Source of the DNA: Parapontixanthobacter aurantiacus
GTDB taxonomy: Bacteria; Pseudomonadota; Alphaproteobacteria; Sphingomonadales; Sphingomonadaceae
Direction of reading: 5' to 3'
DNA length: 64,000 bases
Assembly (NCBI RefSeq): GCF_009827635.1
Contig: NZ_WTYW01000001.1
Span: 638,001 to 702,000 of the forward strand
The notes beneath the pieces were generated by a model. That model had not been told where the DNA came from, made no database searches, and worked only from the letters and a program-made list of their open reading frames with translations. The translations under genes were made by a program, and so were the position numbers. Below are positions 1 through 9,335 of the stretch, piece by piece (position 1 is the first letter of the stretch; each line of letters begins with the position of its first letter).

Positions 1-3000
1 CGTCCGGTCATCCTTTCTGGTGGCGAAGACGAGCTTCAGGATCGCGGGAAGGACGAACAAGGTGAGCGCAGTGGCGGTGATCAGACCGCCAATGACCACC
101 GTTGCCAGAGGCCGTTGAACCTCCGCTCCAGTGCCGGTCGCGATCGCCATGGGGACAAACCCGAGCGACGCGACCAGAGCCGTCATCAATACTGGACGCA
201 AGCGCGCCAGTCCGCCTTCCACGATGGCCTCATCGAGCGCCATCCCCTTGTCCAGACGCTGGCGTATTGCAGTCACCATCACGAGACCGTTGAGGGTCGC
301 CACGCCCGAGAGGGCGATGAACCCGACTGCCGCCGAAACCGAAAACGGCATTCCGCGCAGAGCCAGCGAGAAGATGCCGCCAGCGAGGGCGAGCGGGATC
401 GCGCTGAAAACAGCCAGAGCGGGAACCCAGCCTCCGACTGCCATATAGAGCAACAGGAGAATAACCGCGAAAGCGATCGGGATAACGATCTGCAACCGTT
501 CCTGCGCAGCCTGAAGGTTCTGGTACTGGCCGCCCCACTCGATGAAGGCTGCAGCGGGCAATTCGACCTGCGCCTCGACATTCGCCCTCGCTTCCTCAAC
601 GAAGGAGCCAAGATCGCGCTCGCGCACGTTGGAGGAAACGATCACCAGCCTGCGTCCCTGTTCACGGCGGACTTCGGCAAGGCCATCCACAACCCGGAAT
701 TCGGCGACCGAGCGCAGCGGTATGGTCGCTCCGTTCGGAAGCAGCACCGGCAATGCACCAAGCTGATCGAAATCATCGCGTGTCGCATCCGAAAGCCGAA
801 CGACGACCTCGAACCTTCGATCGCCTTCAAAGACCAGCCCGGCAGGCCGCCCGCCCAAAGCAATTGCGACGGATTGAGCGACGTCTTCGACCTTCAGCCC
901 ATATCGAGCGATCGTTGGACGATCGAAGGCAATATCAAGCGTTGGGAAACCGGTGACCTGCTGGACTTTAACATCCGCAGCTCCCTCGACCTCGCGCAAA
1001 ATCCCGGCGACCTCGTTCGCTGCCGAGGTCATGGCGGTCAGGTCGTCGCCGTAGATCTTGACCGCGACATCGCCGCGCACGCCAGCGATCAGTTCGTTGA
1101 AGCGAAGTTCGATTGGTTGGCTGAACTCATAGAGATTGCCAACCAGGCCTCCCAGAGCACTCTCCATTTCTGCCACCAGATCATCTTTCGAAAGATCCGG
1201 GTCAGGCCATTCATCGCGCGGCTTCAGGATCACATACGCATCGGAGGCGTTGGGCGGCATCGGGTCGCTGGCCACTTCCGCAGTACCGGTACGTGAGAAT
1301 ACCAGCTGCACTTGCGGAAATTCCTCCAATCGATCTTCTACTCGCCGCTGCATCGCCAGAGACCGCTCGAGAGATGTGGAAGGGATTCGCAATGATTGCA
1401 CCGCGATATCGCGCTCGTCGAGCTGCGGTGTAAACTCGCTGCCAAGGAAACTGAACACCAGAGCAGCAACGGCAAAAATGCCGGCACCGGCCCCGATCAC
1501 CGGCCAAGGGCGGGCGATGGCTTTGCGGACAAGAGGCCCATAGCGTTCCTTGGCGATCCGGATCGGTTTGACTTCCTTCTCCGTCAGTTTTTTGTTCAGC
1601 AGGATCGCGATCATCGCCGGGACGAAAGTCAGCGAGAGTACGAATGCCGACGCGAGCGCCAGCATGACCGTGATGGCCATCGGCGAGAACGTCTTGCCCT
1701 CGACTCCGGTGAAGGTCAGCAACGGTGCGAACACCAGAAGGATAATCGCCTGACCATAGACAGTCGGCTTGATCATCTCCTGCGCGGCAAGCCGCGTTTC
1801 CGTCAGCCGTTCGCCAAGTGTCAGGAGCCGGCCCTCATGCTCCTGTCTGGCCGCAAGACGTGCCACACTATTCTCGACGATAATCACGGCCCCATCGACG
1901 ATCAGACCGAAGTCAAGCGCGCCCAGACTCATCAGATTGCCTGACACTCCGAGCCGGTTCATGCCGATCGATGCCATCAGCATCGAAAAAGGGATAACCA
2001 GAGCGGCGATAATTGCGGCCCGTATGTTGCCGAGCAAAAGGAACAGGATGGCTATGACCAGCAGCGCACCCTCGACGAGATTCTTCTCGACGGTCGCGAT
2101 CGTTGCATCGACGAGAGACGAACGATTGTAGACGATTTCGGCTACCACACCTTGTGGCAGGGAGGCGCGGACTTCGTCAAGCCTCTCAGCGGCCTGGGCT
2201 GAAACAGTGCGGCTGTTTTCTCCTGCCCGCATGAGGACGGTACCAACCACAGCCTCGTCGCCATTCAGCGATGCAGCCCCGGTTCTGAGATCACCGCCAA
2301 TGCTGACCGTTGCGACATCTCCCACGCGAATGGGAACGCCTCCACGTGTAGATATGACTGCTTGCTCGATGTCCTGGACACTGCCGAGCCGTGCATCGAC
2401 ACGAGCCAGCAGGGCTTCTCCTGATCGCTCGACGAAATTCGCGCCTTCGGCAAGGTTGGCGGCTTCCAGCGCATCGATCACCTCATCGAATGAAAGCCCG
2501 TAGCCTGTCATGCGAGCAGGATCGGGCTGTACGAGATATTGCTTTCGGAAACCCCCGATGGAATCGACACCGGCGACGCCATCGACCGACCGCATGAGTG
2601 GAGCGACCACCCAGTCCTGAATGGTACGCAGATAAGCAGCCTTAGCGACATCGCTATCCAGCCTGTCACCGCGTTCGGTAACGAAGCTTCCGTCGGACTG
2701 CCAACCGACCGCATTGCCCTTCGGTGCTTCCTTGCCCCCCGGATGCTCGAACTCGATCGTATACATGAGCACTTCGCCCAGACCGGTCGAGATAGGTCCC
2801 ATTACCGGTTCTGCTCCTTCGGGCAGCGAAGCGGTGATCGGCGTCAGGCGCTCATTGACCTGCTGCCGCGCGAAATAGATGTCAGTACCTTCTTCGAAGA
2901 TTGCAGTAACCTGGCTGAACCCGTTGCGCGAAATCGAACGGGTCATTTCCAGACCATCGATCCCGGCGAGACCGGTTTCCACCGGATAGGTTACCTGCGT

Positions 3001-3234
3001 TTCGACCTGGGAGGGGGAAAGGGCGGGCGCTTCGGTATTGATCTGCACCTGAACGTTCGTAATGTCGGGTACGGCGTCAATGGGAAGCCGAAGAAGGTTC
3101 ATCACGCCATAGATGGCGACACCGATCGTCAAAACGACCATGGCCCAGCGAAAACGCACGGCCATGTCGAGGATCATGCCGATCAGGCCGTGGCGGTGCG
3201 AGTGCTCCGTTTCCTGCATGCGATCAGTGTCCAT
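1..3234 (-). CDS. czcA: CzcA-type heavy-metal efflux RND permease (C-terminus cut by window edge)
   Basis: This is the inner-membrane proton-driven pump of a tripartite exporter for divalent cations such as Zn, Cd and Co. The frame is open for 1078 codons to base 1. The last visible residues read like the final helix and basic tail of CzcA, so probably only a few residues are missing. Transmembrane helix 4 carries the DFGLIVDGAVIIVEN motif (Asp441, Asp447, Glu454), whose spacing matches the proton-relay residues of Ralstonia-type CzcA and suggests divalent rather than Cu(I)/Ag(I) substrates. The ATG at 3234 overlaps the end of the adaptor gene by 11 bases, so the two are translationally coupled. 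It is the last gene seen of a czcI-C-B-A order. Confidence 0.93.
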   Translation of the reverse strand, partial: MDTDRMQETEHSHRHGLIGMILDMAVRFRWAMVVLTIGVAIYGVMNLLRLPIDAVPDITNVQVQINTEAPALSPSQVETQVTYPVETGLAGIDGLEMTRSISRNGFSQVTAIFEEGTDIYFARQQVNERLTPITASLPEGAEPVMGPISTGLGEVLMYTIEFEHPGGKEAPKGNAVGWQSDGSFVTERGDRLDSDVAKAAYLRTIQDWVVAPLMRSVDGVAGVDSIGGFRKQYLVQPDPARMTGYGLSFDEVIDALEAANLAEGANFVERSGEALLARVDARLGSVQDIEQAVISTRGGVPIRVGDVATVSIGGDLRTGAASLNGDEAVVGTVLMRAGENSRTVSAQAAERLDEVRASLPQGVVAEIVYNRSSLVDATIATVEKNLVEGALLVIAILFLLLGNIRAAIIAALVIPFSMLMASIGMNRLGVSGNLMSLGALDFGLIVDGAVIIVENSVARLAARQEHEGRLLTLGERLTETRLAAQEMIKPTVYGQAIILLVFAPLLTFTGVEGKTFSPMAITVMLALASAFVLSLTFVPAMIAILLNKKLTEKEVKPIRIAKERYGPLVRKAIARPWPVIGAGAGIFAVAALVFSFLGSEFTPQLDERDIAVQSLRIPSTSLERSLAMQRRVEDRLEEFPQVQLVFSRTGTAEVASDPMPPNASDAYVILKPRDEWPDPDLSKDDLVAEMESALGGLVGNLYEFSQPIELRFNELIAGVRGDVAVKIYGDDLTAMTSAANEVAGILREVEGAADVKVQQVTGFPTLDIAFDRPTIARYGLKVEDVAQSVAIALGGRPAGLVFEGDRRFEVVVRLSDATRDDFDQLGALPVLLPNGATIPLRSVAEFRVVDGLAEVRREQGRRLVIVSSNVRERDLGSFVEEARANVEAQVELPAAAFIEWGGQYQNLQAAQERLQIVIPIAFAVILLLLYMAVGGWVPALAVFSAIPLALAGGIFSLALRGMPFSVSAAVGFIALSGVATLNGLVMVTAIRQRLDKGMALDEAIVEGGLARLRPVLMTALVASLGFVPMAIATGTGAEVQRPLATVVIGGLITATALTLFVLPAILKLVFATRKDDRT

Positions 3235-4387
3235 GTTCGGCTTCCTCTTTTTCGAGTTCGGCTTTGAGCAGGAAGGCATTCTCGGTTGCGATCCGCCAGT
3301 TCGCTTCGAGACCGGATTCGATCACCACGCGGCCTGCGGAACGTGCGCCGGTCACCACCGGACGGGTCTGGAAGCCGCGGCGCGTGCGCACGAAAACCAC
3401 TTCCTGGCCGTCGAGTGACTGCACCGCGCTTTCGGGCACCGACATGCGGCCCGTGTCGACCTCGCCCGAAGGTCGGATGCGCGCTTGCAGGAAGGCACCT
3501 GGTTGAAGACCGGGGATGGACCGCGTGAGCGAAAGGACTGCCGTCGCGCTGCGGCTCTCAGGATCGAGCGATGGCGTGACGGAGCGGACCCGCGCTCCGA
3601 TCTCGCGGTTTTCTGCAAGTTCCAGCGTGGCTTCATCGCCTGGCTGAATACGGCTCGCTTCTGCAGAGGGGAGCGCGACTTCGATCTGCATCGCATTAGG
3701 ATTCACGATTTGGTAGAGTTCCTCTCCCGCATCGACAAACGAACCAAGGACAATAGGCGCCGCCGTTACCCGTCCTGCAAGAGGGCTGGTAACCGCCAAA
3801 GACCGACCGTCGCCACTCACGCCCGCTGCCGCAACCGCTGCCTGCGCGCGGGACAGTTCTGACTGGGCGACCTGGAGATTGGCGCGCACCGCTTCGAGAT
3901 CCTGCCGCGCCGTAACATTGGCTTCGAAAAGCCGGCGTTCGCGCTCATAGGCGGCTGACAATTCGTTGACGCGCGCGCGCGCCGCGCTCAATTGCGATGC
4001 CAAAGCTGCCGCTTCCGCACTTTCGATACGCGCAATGGTTTCACCCTGCCGGACGTAATCACCCAGCGTTTTTTGAACGCTCCGCACCACGCCCGCCGCT
4101 CGCGCATCGATCCGCGCGCTGCCTGTGGGGCTAGCGGCGATTGTGGCTGGGAACACTAGCTCTACCGCCGAGCCCTCACCAACGGTCTCGACCATGATTT
4201 CGGAGCTTCGAATCTGCTCTTCGCCGAGTAGGACCAGTCCTTCCGGGAGATCGCTTTCTTCGGTTTCCTCTTCGCTGTGCGGTTCTGCGCCGTTGTCCGG
4301 CCACAGCATTACAGCAGCCGCAAAAACAAGAATGATCAGGCCGATCAGTACGGCCAAACGCTTACGGTTCATGGGTATTTTCCTCAT
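3224..4387 (-). CDS. czcB: CzcB-type RND periplasmic adaptor (membrane fusion protein)
   Basis: This 387-residue protein links the RND pump to the outer-membrane channel. A single N-terminal membrane anchor (about residues 10-28) is followed by an acidic stretch rich in Glu. Then come the split lipoyl/barrel-sandwich halves around a long alpha-helical hairpin (about residues 120-190) and a C-terminal beta-barrel. The tail is His-containing (AEHGH) and might touch metal, but this is a guess. The start at 4387 overlaps the czcC stop by 4 bases (ATGA). An internal ATG five codons later (MNRKR) is an alternative start. Length and order fit the CzcB family. Confidence 0.92.
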   Translation of the reverse strand: MRKIPMNRKRLAVLIGLIILVFAAAVMLWPDNGAEPHSEEETEESDLPEGLVLLGEEQIRSSEIMVETVGEGSAVELVFPATIAASPTGSARIDARAAGVVRSVQKTLGDYVRQGETIARIESAEAAALASQLSAARARVNELSAAYERERRLFEANVTARQDLEAVRANLQVAQSELSRAQAAVAAAGVSGDGRSLAVTSPLAGRVTAAPIVLGSFVDAGEELYQIVNPNAMQIEVALPSAEASRIQPGDEATLELAENREIGARVRSVTPSLDPESRSATAVLSLTRSIPGLQPGAFLQARIRPSGEVDTGRMSVPESAVQSLDGQEVVFVRTRRGFQTRPVVTGARSAGRVVIESGLEANWRIATENAFLLKAELEKEEAEHGH

Positions 4388-5637
4388 TGGGCGCCAAGCC
4401 AGATCAACTGCGCCGCCAGGCGACCGCGATCTTCCTGGGCTTGGATCAAGGCTTCTCGGATTGCATCGCGGGCTTCGGCCGCAGCCAGAACCTCGATCAG
4501 CGGGAACCTGCCGTTGCGATACCCAATCCGGACGAGGCGCAAGGCTTCTTCCGCTTGAGGCAGGGAGGTTTGGGACAGAGTCTCTACACGAGCCTCGGCG
4601 GCGAGAAAGCGGCCGCGCGCCTGGGTTACTTCGAGTTCGAAATCCGCGCGGGCGACAGCCTCGCGTGCGGAGGCCGCGCGGAAGCGGGCCTCGGCAGCGG
4701 CGATGTTACCCTGATTGCGATTGCGGAAAGGAAGGGGAATCGAGACGCCCACTAGGAAGGCCTGATCCCTGCTTTCCTCGAACCGCCTGACACCGGCGGA
4801 GATGGCCGGATCGGGAACACCCAAAGAGCGCTCCCTGTCGATCGCAGCGTCCGCCGCCTCGCGTTCGGCACGCGCGACTTGGAGACGCAAAGCAGAAGGC
4901 GATGCAAGAAGCATCGCAGGAGGTTCGATCCCGGGAAACGCCGATGGCACGTCCGGGGGAGGGGACGTTTCACCCCAGAGCGCCACCAACGCGCTCCGCG
5001 CCGCTATCTCTGAAGCTCGCGCGGCTTCAAACTCCGCCTCGGCTTCAGCAAGGGCCGCTTCTGCACGAAGCGAGCGCAGCGGCGGCTCGCGGCCAACTTC
5101 GACAAGCAGGCCAGCTATACGCGCGAGTTCGCGATTGCGTTCGACTACGTCGCGGGCAAGTTCCAGTCGCGCAGCTGAAGCGACCGCCTCGATGTAGCGT
5201 TCGCGCACCATGCGACTCAGCTCAGCGACCGACAATTCTCCAGAAAGCATTGCCACGCGCGCCTCGGCCTCGGCCGAGCGAATGCGTGCGCCCCGCTTGC
5301 CGCCTAGCTCGAGGCGCTGACTCAAAGACAGCGTATATTCGGTTGCTTGCAGCCCTGAAAAGGCACCGCTTCCTGCGATGTTCTCCGCTTCAAAGGCAAG
5401 CTCAGGATTTGGCCGAAGCCGTGCCTGATCGATAAGCGCGCGTGCCGCGTCCGTTTCGGCCTGCGGCCCGATCAAACGCGGATTGTCTGATTGCACCTGC
5501 GCGCTTTCGTCCACACCCGCACGCGCGAGAGCTTCGTCGAGCGTCAACACCGCGCGTTCTTGTGCACGCACCGCACCGGGCAGTACTGCGAGGCTCAGCC
5601 CTGCAAAAAGGGCGCCTCGCCAAATAATGGCAAACAT
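4384..5637 (-). CDS. czcC: CzcC-type outer-membrane efflux channel (TolC family)
   Basis: This 417-residue protein has a signal peptide (hydrophobic through about residue 25, ending AVRAQ) and the two repeated coiled-coil OEP units of TolC-like channels, rich in Ala, Glu and Arg. It would form the outer-membrane exit duct for the CzcBA pump. It lies between the small CzcI-like gene and czcB and overlaps czcB by 4 bases. Size (about 420 aa) and order match czcC of the classic czcCBA operon. Metal specificity cannot be read from this component. Confidence 0.9.
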   Translation of the reverse strand: MFAIIWRGALFAGLSLAVLPGAVRAQERAVLTLDEALARAGVDESAQVQSDNPRLIGPQAETDAARALIDQARLRPNPELAFEAENIAGSGAFSGLQATEYTLSLSQRLELGGKRGARIRSAEAEARVAMLSGELSVAELSRMVRERYIEAVASAARLELARDVVERNRELARIAGLLVEVGREPPLRSLRAEAALAEAEAEFEAARASEIAARSALVALWGETSPPPDVPSAFPGIEPPAMLLASPSALRLQVARAEREAADAAIDRERSLGVPDPAISAGVRRFEESRDQAFLVGVSIPLPFRNRNQGNIAAAEARFRAASAREAVARADFELEVTQARGRFLAAEARVETLSQTSLPQAEEALRLVRIGYRNGRFPLIEVLAAAEARDAIREALIQAQEDRGRLAAQLIWLGAQ

Positions 5638-5701
5638 GAATTGATTTTTCCTCTACTGACATGCCGAATGCGCGCCGACATTGCGGCGGCAATACTGGAC
5701 G

Positions 5702-6046
5702 TCAGATTCGAGGAGGGGGCGTCAAAATCGCTTGCTGGACTGCAGTCAGGCCGACGGGTTCGAAGAAATGCTGTGCACCGGATGAACGCTCACCGGCCCC
5801 GATATCCGCATTGCCTGCAAATTGGACTCCATGATGGCAATGGCCGTGGGCGCAGATGCCATGCTGCTCATTCGGGCTGTCCGGCAAGTCTTGACCAGTC
5901 TCGCTACTTGCAGCTTCGACACTTGTAAGTTCGCCAATTTCAGGCCCGCATACCGCCGCGTCCACGCTTACGCTGAACACCAGGCCGAAGAGAATCAGCA
6001 TGGCGAAAAACGGCTTCAAGGCAAGAAGGGGCATACGGAGGGTCAT
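5702..6046 (-). CDS. Small secreted Cys/His-rich protein in the czcI position
   Basis: This 114-residue protein has a clear N-terminal signal or anchor (about residues 8-30) and a mature part with a CxHGHCHHG cluster near residues 66-73 that could bind metal. It lies directly upstream of czcC on the same strand, 64 bases away. That is where czcI, a similarly small exported protein, sits in Cupriavidus czcICBA. The homology to CzcI is inferred from position and size, not from a confirmed match. A protein of similar design precedes the cus genes at 14341. Confidence 0.7.
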   Translation of the reverse strand: MTLRMPLLALKPFFAMLILFGLVFSVSVDAAVCGPEIGELTSVEAASSETGQDLPDSPNEQHGICAHGHCHHGVQFAGNADIGAGERSSGAQHFFEPVGLTAVQQAILTPPPRI

Positions 6047-6205
6047 GACACTTTGGCCCCGCTAGCAGGACCAATCACATGGCACAAGTCGATATTCTCT
6101 TCGAATTCCGAAGCCGTCGCGCAGCTCAATGCATAAGAACGAACAAATGCGCTATTCATGTACCGACCTGGGTCGACACAAACGCCGTAATAGAAAGATA
6201 TAATA

Positions 6206-8137
6206 TCACACTGCATCGCGTGACCGGTCATTGTTTGATGCTCGGGTGTGATTAATCCAGAAACCAAGTAAAAGTACGGATGCCATTGCAAGTTGAGCGC
6301 CAATCACTTGGAACGTCGGATAAACTCCAAGCATACTTAGTCGCGGACCGCCGGCTATCGGCGCAATTCCGATCACACCCGCTTCCTGCAAGCCCGCGAT
6401 CCCTTTGCCAATCAGGACAATCGCAAGCAGGGCGATGAGCACCGAACTGTAGGCAAAGAACTTTCCGATCGGCAGCGTCCGGCTGTAGCGCAGCAGCAGC
6501 CAGGCGATGACGACAAGGAGCAAACCGGCCGTGGCAGCGCCCGCCAGCAGATAGCCCGTACTTCCCTGAGCGGACAGCGCAGCGTAAAAGAGGATGGTTT
6601 CGAAGACCTCTCTATAGACGACAAGGAATACGATCCCGAACAGGAACCAGAGCGATCCGCGCGAAAGCGCCTTGCCAAGCTTGTCGCGGATATAGCGCTG
6701 CCAATTGTCTGCCTGTGATTTTCCGTGCATCCAGACGCCAACCGACAGAAGGACCAGCGCTGCAATCAGCGAACCGAATGCCTCGATCGATTCCCGGCCG
6801 GCACCGCTGATGTCGAGAAGATAGGTCGCCGCAAGCCAAGTAAGCGCGCCTGCCACCAGCGCACCGGTCCACCCGCCATGAACAAATCGCAATGCCCGAT
6901 CCTGTCCCGCCTTCCTCACGAAAGCGATCATGGCGATCACGATCAGCAATGCCTCCAGACCCTCGCGGAGGAGGATCGCGAAAGATGCCACGAAGGTTGA
7001 CCAGCCCGTCGCAGATTCCGGCGCAAGGACATTTTCAGCCTGTACGAGCAAACCCTCGATGGCCCGGATCCGTTCGCTTATCGCAGAGGTCGGCAGATCT
7101 GCGTCGATGGCTGCACGCAAGTCCATCATCCCGCTCTCGATACGCACCAGAAGATCCGGATTGCGTGTCGCCAATATCGGTTCGACGGGTTCGAACCCGT
7201 CCAAATATGCCGACAGTGCGAGCTCCTTGGCCCGGGAAATATTCCCGTTCGCGTGGGCGCGTTCAGCTTCTGCGAGCCGGGTACGTGTGATGCCAAGAGG
7301 CCCCGCTGCATCGGCGATCGCCGACGGGTTGGCCCGAAGATAGGCCATGAGCGCGTCCGCGCGCACTTGCCCGATCTCTCCTGCCAGTTCGTCCGGCGTG
7401 ATCTTCGTGAGAGCGGCAAGATCGGGAAAGCGTTTGCGTAGTTCGGAATCTGACTTCCATAGACGCGCCCCTTCGTCGACCGCCTCAAAGGCGACGGATC
7501 CCGAATAGAAGGCCAGGGCCCAACGATCGTCGGAGGAGAGCTGCGAGAAACCGGGCATGGCGGTGCCATCGATCCCTTGGTCGATAACCTGATAGAGACC
7601 CATAATGCTGCGCTGACGCGCGCGATCGACGTCGGTAAATGCGATCGGCGGTGGATCAAGGCCCGCAGACGCCGGCCCGCGACCGTTTCCTGACACCCCG
7701 TGGCAACTGGCACAAGTCTCCTGGTACAGCAGTCTTCCGCGCTCAAGATCGGGCGCCCTCGAAGGCGAGAGCGTGATCGGATAGATGGCTAGGAGATCCG
7801 CAGCGAGCTTTCTGGCTGCCGTGGCAACTTGATCAACGGGGGCCATCGAGAGGATATCGGCTTCAAGTTGCTTCGCGTTTGCCTCTAGCCGAACGCGACC
7901 GGGGCGTTCAGGCAATTCCGCAATACCCGATCGTACCGTACCGGCGAATTCGACCATTTCCTCATATTCGACTTCGTTGACGACTTCGCCGTCCTCGACG
8001 GCAGCTGCATAATCTACCGCCATGTAATCGAGCAGGCGCCAGATCGTGTTGGGTTCTGCCGCCAACGCTTGCGCGCTGCCGAACGACAACAGAAGGGCCA
8101 GGCAAATGCCGGACAGGCGCGCCAAATATTTCATCAT
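6206..8137 (-). CDS. Cytochrome c-FTR1 family permease (PbrT/EfeU-like)
   Basis: This 643-residue protein has a signal peptide, a periplasmic part with a c-type haem motif CASCH (residues 142-146), and a C-terminal FTR1 permease of about seven helices. It carries the two REXXE motifs of the family: REGLE (391-395) and REVFE (509-513), which bind the translocated cation. FTR1 proteins take up iron. A version of this size beside a MerR regulator and an lspA is known from lead-resistance loci as PbrT, a Pb(II) uptake protein. The start overlaps the end of the upstream CDF gene, so the two are co-transcribed. Whether the natural substrate is Pb(II) or Fe is not decided by the sequence. Confidence 0.9.
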   Translation of the reverse strand: MMKYLARLSGICLALLLSFGSAQALAAEPNTIWRLLDYMAVDYAAAVEDGEVVNEVEYEEMVEFAGTVRSGIAELPERPGRVRLEANAKQLEADILSMAPVDQVATAARKLAADLLAIYPITLSPSRAPDLERGRLLYQETCASCHGVSGNGRGPASAGLDPPPIAFTDVDRARQRSIMGLYQVIDQGIDGTAMPGFSQLSSDDRWALAFYSGSVAFEAVDEGARLWKSDSELRKRFPDLAALTKITPDELAGEIGQVRADALMAYLRANPSAIADAAGPLGITRTRLAEAERAHANGNISRAKELALSAYLDGFEPVEPILATRNPDLLVRIESGMMDLRAAIDADLPTSAISERIRAIEGLLVQAENVLAPESATGWSTFVASFAILLREGLEALLIVIAMIAFVRKAGQDRALRFVHGGWTGALVAGALTWLAATYLLDISGAGRESIEAFGSLIAALVLLSVGVWMHGKSQADNWQRYIRDKLGKALSRGSLWFLFGIVFLVVYREVFETILFYAALSAQGSTGYLLAGAATAGLLLVVIAWLLLRYSRTLPIGKFFAYSSVLIALLAIVLIGKGIAGLQEAGVIGIAPIAGGPRLSMLGVYPTFQVIGAQLAMASVLLLGFWINHTRASNNDRSRDAV

Positions 8138-8775
8138 GCAATCTGCTGCGTTTTCATATCGCTGCGCGCATGGCGGATAATTTCGAGAGCCGAATGGAGG
8201 AACAAAAACGCAATCGCAGCGGCCACGATGATATCAGGCCATGCGCTTCCCAACCAATAAACCAAACCGGCTGCGACGATGACCGCGACATTGGCCAGGG
8301 CATCGTTGCGTGAAAATAGCCATATCGCGCGCGCTTGAGCATCGCCTCCTTTGCGAAAGCGAGCGAGCACAAAAACGGCGGCAAGGTTGATAAGCAGGGC
8401 GACAAAACCCACCCAGCCCATGATGCCGGCTTCCGGCTGCACCATATCGAACATGCGCCAGATCGCCGCGCCGATCACACTCACACCAAGCGCCGCCAGA
8501 AACAAACCTTGCGCGAGCGCCACCCGAGCACGCGTCGATGCCGTCCATCCGAGCGCAAGCAGTCCGATGAAGGTGATCGAGCCATCGCCAAGGAAATCCA
8601 GCGCGTCGGCTTTGAGCGCCTGGCTCGCGGCTAAAAACCCGGCGGCCAGCTCGATCATGCCGAAACCGACATTGAGGATAATCACGATCCAAAGCGCGCG
8701 GCGGTATTGCGGATCGTCAACCGCCCTCTCGGGGTCGCCGGTGCAACCACAGTCTTCCGAATCATCTAAACTCAT
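8134..8775 (-). CDS. Short cation diffusion facilitator (CDF) transporter
   Basis: This 213-residue protein has six predicted helices and the CDF metal-site patterns DFLGD in helix 2 and NDALAN in helix 5. It lacks the cytoplasmic C-terminal domain of full-length CDF proteins (about 300 aa). An N-terminal CGC (Cys9, Cys11) could take metal from the cytosol. It is the first gene of the operon driven by the MerR-type promoter at 8785-8815 and overlaps the FTR1 gene by 4 bases. The likely role is export of Pb, Cd or Zn across the inner membrane. Its 5' leader is predicted to be only a few bases long. Confidence 0.88.
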   Translation of the reverse strand: MSLDDSEDCGCTGDPERAVDDPQYRRALWIVIILNVGFGMIELAAGFLAASQALKADALDFLGDGSITFIGLLALGWTASTRARVALAQGLFLAALGVSVIGAAIWRMFDMVQPEAGIMGWVGFVALLINLAAVFVLARFRKGGDAQARAIWLFSRNDALANVAVIVAAGLVYWLGSAWPDIIVAAAIAFLFLHSALEIIRHARSDMKTQQIA

Positions 8776-8784
8776 GATTTTTGA

Positions 8785-8815
8785 GCTTTACAATCTCCAG
8801 TTACTGGAGGATCAA
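8785..8815 (-). promoter_or_regulatory. MerR-type promoter with 19-bp spacer and palindromic operator
   Basis: Read on the minus strand, TTGATC (8810-8815) and TAAAGC (8785-8790) are separated by 19 bases. The spacer contains the perfect inverted repeat CTCCAGT-A-ACTGGAG (8795-8809). A long spacer with a centred dyad is the signature of promoters twisted open by MerR-family activators. The core GTAAC with flanking CT/AG resembles, from memory, the PbrR/CadR operators. It faces the CDF-FTR1 operon and lies 100 bases upstream of the divergent MerR gene. Confidence 0.8.
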
Positions 8816-8913
8816 GGACTTTCTGCGCACCTTTCGCAGAAAGTCTGACGGCCGATGTGCGATTGCGTCGCGGAGACACACACCCTGCGATGGCCATCAT
8901 CGAGGATTAAAGA

Positions 8914-9309
8914 ATGCAGATAGGAAAAATTGCCCGCGCGACCGGGACCAAAGTCAACACCGTTCGCTATTATGAAGAGATCGGTCTTCTGAAGCCCGCT
9001 CCGCGCTCCCAGTCGGGACGAAGGATTTACGCAGACGCCGATGTCGAACGGCTCGCATTCATCCGGCGGGCTCGGGGTTTGGGCTTTTCGGTGTCCGAAG
9101 TTCGCTCGCTGCTCGAAGTGTCGGACGCACCAAACCGGGATTGCAAGGACGCTGCGACTTTGGCACGAAATCATTTGCGCCGGGTGGAAGAGCAGATCGA
9201 ACAGCTGCAGGCGATGAGACAGGAACTGATCGGCCTGGCACGGGCCTGCGATGGGGGCACTGCCACCGACTGCGGCATCATCGGCGGGCTTGCTAGAAAA
9301 TCCGCCTGA
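8914..9309 (+). CDS. MerR family metal-responsive regulator (CadR/PbrR-like)
   Basis: This 131-residue protein has an N-terminal winged helix (KVNTVRYYEEIGLL), a long dimerisation helix (about 80-110) and a metal-binding loop. Cys77, Cys112 and Cys120 are present. Cys77 is the position occupied by Ser in the Cu(I) sensor CueR, so a divalent metal sensor (Pb, Cd or Zn) is expected. It is transcribed away from the CDF-FTR1 operon, and the operator at 8795-8809 lies between them. The start at 8914 has a modest upstream GGATTAAAG. The exact metal cannot be assigned from the sequence. Confidence 0.92.
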   Translation: MQIGKIARATGTKVNTVRYYEEIGLLKPAPRSQSGRRIYADADVERLAFIRRARGLGFSVSEVRSLLEVSDAPNRDCKDAATLARNHLRRVEEQIEQLQAMRQELIGLARACDGGTATDCGIIGGLARKSA

Positions 9310-9335
9310 AGATTGCCTTGGCAAAAGCGCAGAAT

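Noticed and set aside
115-1296. Open frame of 393 codons on the plus strand
   Set aside because: It lies entirely antisense to czcA and has no domain or ribosome site.
6043-6303. Small frame between czcI-like and FTR1 genes
   Set aside because: It overlaps the FTR1 3' end by about 100 bases, lacks signal or domain, and has no ribosome site.
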